NCBI GenBank assembly: GCA_003517725.1
Contig: DOZZ01000147.1
Location: 403 to 7,822 of the forward strand
DNA: 7,420 bases
Source: Bryobacterales bacterium
GTDB taxonomy: Bacteria; Acidobacteriota; Terriglobia; Bryobacterales; Bryobacteraceae
Direction: 5' to 3'
The position numbers were made by a program, and so were the translations under genes. This document shows positions 1-5,986 of this stretch, piece by piece. Within the stretch, counting starts at the first letter, position 1; each line of letters begins with the position of its first letter. The notes below the pieces were generated by a model, which saw only the letters and a program-made list of their open reading frames with translations, searched no databases and had not been told where the DNA came from.

Positions 1-187
1 GGTCGTCGGCGGCGGCTTCGCGCGCTTCGGGAAAACGCTGGCGCAAGACGGGACGCAGGGCGTCGTCCTCGAAAAACGCGCGCACGAAGCCGTCCATCTC
101 GTTGATGCCGGCCGAGCCCAGCTCGAACAGGTCGGCAATCAGCAGATCTTTTTGGTCTTGCCAGCAATCGATATCGAAGGAGAACAT
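1..187 (-). CDS. prmA: Ribosomal protein L11 methyltransferase (PrmA), N-terminal part only
   Basis: Partial gene: it starts at the ATG complementary to 185-187 and runs off the left edge, leaving 62 codons with no stop. The product begins MFSFDIDCWQDQKDLLIADL and continues with LFELGSAGINEMD and VRAFFEDDALRPVL. This order (short beta strand, 'DLL.A.L.E.G..GI.E', then 'RAFFED') is what I know of the N-terminal substrate-recognition domain of PrmA, which trimethylates ribosomal protein L11 using S-adenosylmethionine in the cytoplasm. The methyltransferase domain with the SAM-binding motif would lie outside the window, so the call rests on the N-domain alone. No clear Shine-Dalgarno sequence precedes this ATG. 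The gene diverges from the dapA-like gene with 7 bases between start codons, so any promoter must lie inside the neighbouring coding sequence. A more distant PrmA-like methyltransferase is the main alternative. Confidence 0.68.
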   Translation of the reverse strand, partial: MFSFDIDCWQDQKDLLIADLFELGSAGINEMDGFVRAFFEDDALRPVLRQRFPEAREAAADD

Positions 188-194
188 AGAGGAA
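177..194 (+). promoter_or_regulatory. Ribosome-binding region of the dapA-like gene, embedded in the divergent prmA start
   Basis: AAGGAG at 177-182 lies 12 bases before the ATG at 195, and a second purine run, GAGGAA (189-194), abuts the ATG. The first run decides the start for the dapA-like gene. Its complement forms codons 2-4 of prmA on the other strand, so the two genes share these bases. Spacing of the first run is slightly long and that of the second too short, so initiation may be modest. Confidence 0.45.
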
Positions 195-1046
195 ATGAAA
201 TTGACCGGTATCTTCGCGGCGATTGCCACGCCTTTCGATCACGAGGGCGCGATCTACAAGACGAAGGTACAGCACAATTTCGAGAAATGGAACCAGACCG
301 CGCTGAGTGGCTACGTCATCGCGTCAGCCAGCGGCGAAGGCGTGCTGCTCTCGCCCGAGGAACGCTGCCTGCTGTGGGAGCTGAGCGCTCAGGCTGCCGC
401 GCCCAACAAGCTGCTGATCGCCGACGCCAGTGACGAGAGTGTTCGCGGCAGTGTCGCGCTGGCCCAACGAGCCGCGGCGGCGGGCTGCCACGCGGTGCTT
501 TGTGGCGTACCGCATTTCTACAAAGAGATGCAGTCAGCGGGAACGCAGATGCTCTACTTCCGCTCCGTGGCGGATCGCTCGCCGCTGCCGGTACTCATCC
601 ATAACGAGCCGCGGATCATGATCGCGCCGGAGACCACGGCGCTGTTATCGCAGCATCCCAACATCGCTGGGATTGTGGAAACCGGCACGCCGATTCGGCC
701 GATTGCGGACGGTTTTGCGGTTCTGGCGGGGACAGCCTCCTCCGTGTTGGATGCCCTGGAAGGCGGCGCGCAAGGCGCGGTACTGCCCATCGCGAGTGCC
801 GTGCCCTATGCCACCATCGCGCTGTGGGAAGCTTTTCGTACCCGCGAAAAAGAAGCGGCGCGCGACTGGCAGCAACGCCTGTCGCATCCCAGCCTTCTGG
901 TGACCGACGTATACGGCATCGCGGGCCTGAAGCACGCCATGAACATCAACGGATTTTACGGAGGGCCGCCGCGCCTGCCGCTCTCCGGACTCAGCCTGCA
1001 AGCCCGTCAAGAGATCGAATCAGCCTTCCACGATCTGGTAGTGTAG
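195..1046 (+). CDS. Dihydrodipicolinate synthase/N-acetylneuraminate lyase family protein lacking the canonical catalytic residues
   Basis: A 283-residue protein, close to the usual 290-300 of the DapA family of TIM-barrel class I aldolases. I chose the ATG at 195 over in-frame starts from 102 because the protein then opens with the family's first strand (MKLTGIFAAIATPFD) and AAGGAG lies at 177-182; the upstream codons also overlap prmA. Fold signatures are visible: G47-E48-G49 for the GTTGES loop, P106-H107-F108 for the PYY motif, H136-N137-E138-P139 for YNVP, and N156-I157-A158-G159-I160 before the active-site lysine position. By alignment from memory with E. coli DapA, T44/T45 become A45/S46, Y107 becomes F108, Y133 becomes H136 and the Schiff-base K161 becomes V161. 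Family membership is secure, but class I aldolase chemistry looks unlikely and DapA function in lysine synthesis should not be assumed. It may be a non-catalytic barrel or use different chemistry. Confidence 0.85.
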   Translation: MKLTGIFAAIATPFDHEGAIYKTKVQHNFEKWNQTALSGYVIASASGEGVLLSPEERCLLWELSAQAAAPNKLLIADASDESVRGSVALAQRAAAAGCHAVLCGVPHFYKEMQSAGTQMLYFRSVADRSPLPVLIHNEPRIMIAPETTALLSQHPNIAGIVETGTPIRPIADGFAVLAGTASSVLDALEGGAQGAVLPIASAVPYATIALWEAFRTREKEAARDWQQRLSHPSLLVTDVYGIAGLKHAMNINGFYGGPPRLPLSGLSLQARQEIESAFHDLVV

Positions 1047-1098
1047 GCTTCAGCCTGCAGTGGGCTTCAGCCCACCATTTCGATGTGCAAAGCCCACA

Positions 1099-1103
<5 letters not shown>
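1037..1103. repeat. Paired-hairpin repeat (copy A) between converging genes
   Basis: Outer arms GGTAGTGTAGGCTT (1037-1050) and AAGCCCACACTACC (1090-1103) are inverted repeats matching at 13 of 14 positions. Inside are two hairpins: AGGCT-TC-AGCCT (1045-1056) and GTGGGCT-TC-AGCCCAC (1060-1075, a perfect 7-bp stem). The first inner hairpin overlaps the left outer arm, so not all stems can form together. Read on the minus strand, 1075-1045 aligns with copy B (3507-3536) at about 26 of 31 columns, with paired changes in the stems. The unit fills the gap between the dapA-like gene and rpoD and includes both stop codons. It could act as a bidirectional terminator or mRNA-stabilising structure, but there is no T-tract. 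Similar GGCTGAAGCC hairpins are, as I recall, frequent between genes in Acidobacteriota. Confidence 0.75.
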
Positions 1104-2625
<1,522 letters not shown>

Positions 2626-2805
2626 GCAGACTCACTTTGCCGTGGGATGGCCGAAAAATGTCGGGAGTGGAAAACACCTGGCTGGTTTACAGGAGCTGGA
2701 CGCGAAAACGACGCACCACCCCGCATAACTATTTGGATGCTTTAAACTTAATGAGGTTTCAAGAAAAGACACTACCGCCAGTTCACGCACCTGCCCGTCT
2801 ATCTT
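2626..2805 (-). promoter_or_regulatory. nrdR-rpoD intergenic leader, likely holding an rpoD promoter
   Basis: The 180 bases between nrdR and rpoD contain a marked AT-rich island at about 2726-2775 in an otherwise GC-rich window, which fits a promoter for rpoD read on the minus strand. A TTGAAA hexamer on the minus strand (complement of 2757-2762) could be a -35 box, but the hexamer at 17-base spacing (CATCCA) is a poor -10 match, so I do not assign exact boxes. No gene is seen here. rpoD could also be read through from nrdR. Confidence 0.3.
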
Positions 2806-3267
2806 TTATAGCACTTTCTGGCGCATCAGGTTCTTCAGCTCATTCAAAAAGGCTTGCTCGTCCTGGAAATCCCGGTATACCGAGGCGAAACGGACGTAGG
2901 CGATCTTGTCCAGGTCGCGCAGACTTTCGATCAGGAACTCCCCAATTTCGGTGGTCGAAATCTCGCGATCGGGCGAATCCGTGACGCGCGCCTCCACCTG
3001 GTTCACCAGGTCTGACAGCTTGCCCATGCTGATGGGGCGTTTTTCGCATGCTTTCAACAGCCCGGAGAGCACCTTCTGGCGGTCGAACTTTTCACGCCGG
3101 CCGTCCTTCTTAATTACCATGTAGGGCACTTCGTCGATGCGCTCGTACGTGGTAAAGCGTTTGTCGCAGGCGAGACATTGGCGGCGGCGGCGGATGGCTT
3201 CGCCCTCTCGGCTTTCGCGCGAGTCGATCACTTTGTCTTCGGCATGATTGCAGAAAGGACACTTCAT
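2806..3267 (-). CDS. nrdR: Transcriptional repressor NrdR
   Basis: A 153-residue protein, the usual family length, and matching NrdR end to end. The N-terminus MKCPFCNHAEDKVIDSRES holds C3 and C6, and C31 and C34 (CLAC) complete the zinc ribbon that binds DNA. The linker RRRRQCLACDKRFTTYERI is a family hallmark. An ATP-cone domain follows at about 49-139 (VIKKDGRREKFDRQKVLSGL). NrdR senses ATP/dATP and represses ribonucleotide reductase genes by binding paired NrdR boxes. No ribonucleotide reductase gene and no convincing NrdR box are visible here. It sits upstream of rpoD on the same strand and diverges from the ECF sigma operon, 402 bases from that operon's chosen start. No good Shine-Dalgarno sequence or promoter stands out upstream. 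Identification is secure. Confidence 0.97.
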   Translation of the reverse strand: MKCPFCNHAEDKVIDSRESREGEAIRRRRQCLACDKRFTTYERIDEVPYMVIKKDGRREKFDRQKVLSGLLKACEKRPISMGKLSDLVNQVEARVTDSPDREISTTEIGEFLIESLRDLDKIAYVRFASVYRDFQDEQAFLNELKNLMRQKVL

Positions 3268-3374
3268 CTAGTGGAAACTTCCCAAAATACTGAGAAAGCA
3301 AGCATAGCACCGCCGCGCCGCAAGAGGTCACCAACACGTGTGGCGCGGCCCATCGCAGTTTGTGGGCTGTCTCT

Positions 3375-3414
3375 CAGGACCTGCAGACCACGCAGACGGC
3401 TTTCAGCCGTCCTG
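3375..3414 (-). repeat. Hairpin repeat, probable degenerate copy C
   Basis: A perfect 7-bp stem GACGGCT-TTC-AGCCGTC lies at 3395-3411. Read on the minus strand it is GACGGCTGAAAGCCGTC followed by TGC, the same GGCTGAA core and TGC linker as copies A and B, with stem changes that keep pairing. Where the second hairpin should follow there is only a loosely similar TGCAGGTCCTGAG. CAGGAC (3375-3380) and GTCCTG (3409-3414) form possible outer arms that compete with the inner stem. Confidence 0.5.
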
Positions 3415-3500
3415 TCGCGTCCCGAAGCGTCCGCCCGAATTTTTCGGAGGAGGCAGATCGGGTCAGGCTGTCCGAATCTCTGAATCCACGCCTTTATCGT

Positions 3501-3552
3501 AATCCGGCGGGCTGAGCCCGCTGCAGGTTGAAACCTGCCCCACTTACGGATT
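3501..3552 (+). repeat. Paired-hairpin repeat (copy B)
   Basis: Two adjacent hairpins: GCGGGC-TGA-GCCCGC (3507-3521) and GCAGGTT-GA-AACCTGC (3523-3538). Short outer arms AATCCG (3501-3506) and CGGATT (3547-3552) flank them. The order, the TGC linker and the GA loops match copy A read on the minus strand. Stem differences are compensated (T-A to C-G in the first stem, C-G to T-A in the second), which suggests that folding is conserved. It lies upstream of the ECF sigma promoter region. No T-tract follows, so a classical terminator is unlikely. Confidence 0.7.
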
Positions 3553-3554
3553 CC

Positions 3555-3598
3555 ATTACCAGAGGTATGCCCGTCCCGCGTCAGCACACAGTGGTAAT
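3555..3598. repeat. Inverted repeat upstream of the ECF sigma gene, possible operator
   Basis: ATTACCA (3555-3561) and TGGTAAT (3592-3598) are perfect 7-bp inverted arms separated by 30 bases. The right arm overlaps a possible -35 hexamer (TGGTAA, 3592-3597), so a dimeric regulator bound here could affect the operon promoter. A chance occurrence is possible and no known regulator motif is recognised. Confidence 0.3.
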
Positions 3599-3636
3599 CC
3601 AGAAAGAATGAACCTATGATGATAAGGCTTCGTTTC
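3592..3636 (+). promoter_or_regulatory. Candidate overlapping promoters of the ECF sigma operon
   Basis: Two readings overlap. For a sigma-70 promoter, TATGAT (3615-3620) matches the -10 consensus at 5 of 6 positions, and TGGTAA (3592-3597) is a weak -35 box at a spacing of 17. For an ECF promoter, TGAACC (3609-3614) followed 16 bases later by CGTTTC (3631-3636) resembles the GGAAC-N16-CGT pattern of many ECF sigma factors, which would allow self-activation. Both lie 30-80 bases before the start codon. Only a mapped transcription start can decide between them. Confidence 0.35.
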
Positions 3637-3654
3637 TCCTGATGCAGGCATTCG

Positions 3655-3660
3655 AGGAGG
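3655..3660 (+). promoter_or_regulatory. Shine-Dalgarno site deciding the ECF sigma start
   Basis: AGGAGG is the strongest ribosome-binding match in the window. It directly abuts an ATG at 3661, too close for efficient use, and sits 9 bases before the ATG at 3670, a normal spacing, so it supports the latter start. Confidence 0.6.
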
Positions 3661-3669
3661 ATGAAGCAA

Positions 3670-4344
3670 ATGGCAGCCATGGCAATGGCCCCGGCATTTC
3701 TGGCCGCCCCATCGCGAGGCGCTGCGGAGATGCTCGGAAGGCCGCGCGGCGATGGCCAGAAACAGTCGAACCTAGGCTTGGATCCTGACTCCATACTCGT
3801 AGAGCGGTGTTTGTCGGGCGACGACGCCGCGTGGGAAGAACTGATTCGCCAGCATACCCGCCGTGTCTATGGCATCTGTTACCGCTTCACCGGGAGCGAC
3901 GGCGCCGCGCAGGATCTAACCCAGGAAGTCTTTCTGCGGATCTTTAAGACGGTCAAGAGCTTTCGTGCCGCCGAAGGCTCCTTCGCCACATGGAGCGCCC
4001 GGCTGACGCGCAACCTGCTGATCGACCATTACCGGCGCACGCGCCAGGAGCGCGTGACCGACTCGATCGAAAACCAGCTGCCGGTGCTCGAACTGGGCGT
4101 GGCGGCCGGGGCGCGGCCGGACCAACTGCTGCAAGGGGTGGAGACCGGCGCTATTTTGCAGGCGGCTCTGCAGAAGTTGTCGCCGGAACTGCGGGAGACG
4201 GTTATCCTTCGGGATTTGCAGGATATGGATTATCGCGAGATCGCCGGCGTTCTGGGCATCCCGGAAGGCACGGTGAAGTCGAGATTGAACCGGGGCCGGG
4301 CCGAACTGGCCCGTCTTCTGAAACGGCATCGAGGCTCGTTATGA
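3670..4344 (+). CDS. ECF-family RNA polymerase sigma factor
   Basis: A 224-residue alternative sigma factor of the extracytoplasmic-function group. It has only region 2 at about 50-125 (VERCLSGDDAAWEELI, DLTQEVFLRIFKTVKSFR, ATWSARLTRNLLIDHYRR) and region 4 at about 163-217 (LQKLSPELRETVILRDLQDM, then the helix-turn-helix YREIAGVLGIPEGTVKSRL). Four ATG codons lie in frame at 3661, 3670, 3679 and 3685. AGGAGG (3655-3660) touches the first but sits 9 bases before the second, so I chose 3670. The first 38 or so residues are low-complexity and Ala/Met-rich, unusual for ECF factors, and a later TTG (3778) would give a more typical 188-residue length but lacks a ribosome-binding site. The stop overlaps the anti-sigma start by ATGA, implying translational coupling. 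The partner anti-sigma factor probably holds it at the membrane until a signal arrives. Family call is secure; its regulon is unknown. Confidence 0.95.
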   Translation: MAAMAMAPAFLAAPSRGAAEMLGRPRGDGQKQSNLGLDPDSILVERCLSGDDAAWEELIRQHTRRVYGICYRFTGSDGAAQDLTQEVFLRIFKTVKSFRAAEGSFATWSARLTRNLLIDHYRRTRQERVTDSIENQLPVLELGVAAGARPDQLLQGVETGAILQAALQKLSPELRETVILRDLQDMDYREIAGVLGIPEGTVKSRLNRGRAELARLLKRHRGSL

Positions 4345-4988
4345 CTTTTCCCGCCAATCCTGGGGCCGCCAATCTTTGCTCCGCGGTGGACGCGCTGCTC
4401 GCCGAGTACGTCGAAGGCACGCTCGAGGCGGCCAGCCGGGCTTTGGTGGACGCGCACCTGGCGGCCTGCCCCGCCTGCGCCGCACTGGCGGCGGATGCGG
4501 CCGAGGGCCTTCGTCTTCTGGCCGAAGCGCGCGAGCCCGAAGTACCCGCGTTTCTGGTGAACCGCATTCTGCACCAGGCGCCCACGCGCTGGACCGAGAA
4601 GTTATCGCGGCGCGACGGCCTCCGGGGCTGGATCAACCGGCGCCTGGAGCCGGTACTGCAGCCGCGCTTCGTGATGGGCGCCATGATGACGGTGCTGTCG
4701 CTGGCCATGATGACGCGCTGCGCCGGCGCCCCCGGCCGCGCCCTGACCACTTCAGACCTGGATCCGGTGAAAGTATGGGCCTCCTTCGATGACCGGCTGC
4801 ACCGGACTTGGGAGCGCACGGTCATGACTTACGAGAGCATGCGCGTGGTGTATGAAGTGCAGACGCGGCTGCGGGAATGGCGCCAGAGCGACGCCGAGGC
4901 GGCCGATGCCGCCATCGAGAGCCGCCAGCTGAATAAGAACCAAAAAACCGGGCAGCCCGCCCCCAAGGAATCGGGCAAAACGCAATAA
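4341..4988 (+). CDS. Membrane anti-sigma factor with zf-HC2-type zinc motif
   Basis: A 215-residue protein whose ATG overlaps the sigma stop by four bases. The N-terminal cytoplasmic part has C13, H39, C43 and C46 in the arrangement C-x25-H-x3-C-x2-C (HLAACPACAAL), typical of the zinc-binding anti-sigma domain that grips region 2/4 of an ECF factor. LAEYVEGTLE just after C13 matches the family's 'L..YLDGEL' helix. One membrane helix is visible at about 109-125 (FVMGAMMTVLSLAMM), followed by about 90 charged, probably helical residues outside the membrane that could serve as a sensor or protease target. No known sensor domain is recognised in that tail. Immediate coupling to the sigma gene supports a cognate pair. 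An ORF in the same frame extends upstream inside the sigma gene, but the zinc domain begins only after 4341. Confidence 0.88.
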   Translation: MTFPANPGAANLCSAVDALLAEYVEGTLEAASRALVDAHLAACPACAALAADAAEGLRLLAEAREPEVPAFLVNRILHQAPTRWTEKLSRRDGLRGWINRRLEPVLQPRFVMGAMMTVLSLAMMTRCAGAPGRALTTSDLDPVKVWASFDDRLHRTWERTVMTYESMRVVYEVQTRLREWRQSDAEAADAAIESRQLNKNQKTGQPAPKESGKTQ

Positions 4989-5000
4989 GGGGTGAACCAT

Positions 5001-5768
5001 ATGAGCGAAACGACTCCCACCATTCCCGTGGCCTACTGCCGTACCTGCGGCAAAGCGCTGTACGAAGCGCCGCGCCGAACCGAGACGGGCGCGGCGTACT
5101 GTGAGGAGCATTTCCCGGCCGCGGAGTTCCCTGCCAGCGGCCCGGCCGCTTCCACGGCCCCGCCCCCGCCCCCGCCACCAAGCGGATTCAAAGACTCGGC
5201 GTACTCTGGCCAGGCGGGCGCGTATGGCAGTGTGCCCCCCTTCTCCGACGCTCCGCGAACCGCCTATGCGGCCGCCGATGCCGGCCCGCAGCCGTATCGC
5301 CAGACTCCCTCCTACGGCCTGTCCTCATCGCCGCCGCTGGCCTTTCTGCTGGGCTTCATCCCGGGCGTCGGCGCGATCTATAACGCGCAGTACGCCAAGG
5401 GACTGGTGCATGCCGTCACCTTCGGTCTGCTGGTGAGCATTCTGAACAACGACGTCGGGCGCGGCATGGAGCCGCTGGTCGGCATTCTGCTGGCGGCCTT
5501 CATCTTTTACATGGCCTTCGAGGCATATCACACGGCCCGCAAGCGCCGCGATGGCGAGGCCGTCGACGAGTTCTCAAGCCTCATCGGCGGCGGCAGCGCG
5601 CGCTTCCCCGCCGCCGGCCTCGCGCTGATCGGGCTGGGCGTGCTGCTGCTGTTAATGACCAACGATCTGATCTCGGCAGTGGTGTTGCGCCGCGCCTGGC
5701 CGCTAGCGTTAGTCGCGGTGGGCGGTTACCTGTTATATACGCGGACACGTCAGGGGAAATCCGAATGA
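5001..5768 (+). CDS. Membrane protein with N-terminal B-box-like zinc finger and LiaF-like C-terminal helices
   Basis: A 255-residue protein of unknown exact function. An ATG at 5001 preceded by AAGGGG (4988-4993) is preferred over a GTG at 4992. Residues 13-37 carry C13-x2-C16 ... C34-x2-H37, a compact zinc site like the B-box zinc fingers found at the N-terminus of many bacterial membrane proteins. A Pro/Ala/Ser/Tyr-rich linker (38-110) includes seven prolines at 54-60, which would make translation depend on EF-P. A membrane domain follows with helices near 112-127, 133-149 and 156-174 (GFIPGVGAIYNAQYAKG is a recurring motif in such proteins). A last pair at 202-220 and 233-247 resembles the LiaF-type membrane module (AWPLALVAVGGYLL). 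It starts 12 bases after the anti-sigma gene and overlaps the next gene by ATGA. It may sense or scaffold at the inner membrane, but this is inference. Confidence 0.8.
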   Translation: MSETTPTIPVAYCRTCGKALYEAPRRTETGAAYCEEHFPAAEFPASGPAASTAPPPPPPPSGFKDSAYSGQAGAYGSVPPFSDAPRTAYAAADAGPQPYRQTPSYGLSSSPPLAFLLGFIPGVGAIYNAQYAKGLVHAVTFGLLVSILNNDVGRGMEPLVGILLAAFIFYMAFEAYHTARKRRDGEAVDEFSSLIGGGSARFPAAGLALIGLGVLLLLMTNDLISAVVLRRAWPLALVAVGGYLLYTRTRQGKSE

Positions 5769-5986
5769 GCCCGCACCCGGAGAACCCGTTGAGTCCCGAT
5801 TACGCAGCTTTGGCGAGAGCGCTGCGCGGCCCGGCCATTATGATCACGCTTGGGCTGCTGTTTCTGCTCAATAATTTCACCCGTTTCGGTTTTGAAGAGA
5901 CGTGGCCCGCGATTCTGATCGTGGTGGGCGCCTTGAGCCTGATCGGCTATGGACGGCGCGACCCGCGCAGTGGAGATCTCCGATGA
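5765..5986 (+). CDS. Small two-helix membrane protein, LiaF-like transmembrane module (DUF5668-type)
   Basis: A 73-residue protein linked by ATGA overlaps to the genes on both sides, which strongly supports it as a real gene. After about 20 soluble residues come two membrane helices at 22-37 (GPAIMITLGLLFLLNN) and 46-62 (TWPAILIVVGALSLIGY), ending in a basic tail (GRRDPRSGDLR) likely to face the cytoplasm. The 'G...L.LNN' and 'WP.ILI..G' motifs match the membrane part of LiaF/LiaI-like envelope-stress proteins. The same module occurs in the genes before and after it. No catalytic residues are seen. It may be a partner or regulator of the neighbouring membrane proteins. Confidence 0.82.
   Translation: MSPHPENPLSPDYAALARALRGPAIMITLGLLFLLNNFTRFGFEETWPAILIVVGALSLIGYGRRDPRSGDLR

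Larger units (their letters stand above)
3268..3669. other. Non-coding divergent region between nrdR and the ECF sigma operon
   Basis: About 400 bases without a convincing gene. It contains the partial hairpin repeat at 3375-3414, a weak hairpin CCGAA-TTT-TTCGG (3435-3447), the paired-hairpin repeat at 3501-3552, a 7-bp inverted repeat (3555-3561 with 3592-3598) and candidate promoter elements at 3592-3636. A minus-strand open frame of 176 codons spans it, but it ends inside nrdR, begins inside the sigma gene, resembles nothing I know and runs through the repeats. Confidence 0.7.

Noticed and set aside
1045..1075. Rho-independent terminator for the dapA-like gene or rpoD
   Set aside because: The stems are good, but no run of T follows on either strand, so I annotate it as a repeat rather than a terminator.
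2734..2762. Precise rpoD promoter TTGAAA-N17-CATCCA on the minus strand
   Set aside because: The -10 hexamer matches the consensus at only 2 of 6 positions. The AT-rich island is noted, but the boxes are not assigned.
3334..3341. Perfect 8-bp palindrome ACACGTGT upstream of nrdR
   Set aside because: A single short palindrome with no second copy; it does not match the NrdR box pattern and can arise by chance.
3499..3600. GTAATCC direct repeat at 3499-3505 and 3594-3600
   Set aside because: Seven bases repeated once over 95 bases is within chance expectation; it partly reflects the arms of already listed inverted repeats.
3264..3794. A 176-codon minus-strand open frame across the nrdR-sigma gap
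   Set aside because: It starts inside the ECF sigma gene, ends inside nrdR, runs through the hairpin repeats, has no recognisable domain and lacks a ribosome-binding site. It looks like a chance frame in GC-rich DNA.
4202..4825. A 207-codon minus-strand open frame opposite the sigma/anti-sigma junction
   Set aside because: The product is Ser/Arg/Ala-rich, with the pattern expected from the complement of GC-rich coding sequence; both genes on the plus strand are well supported.
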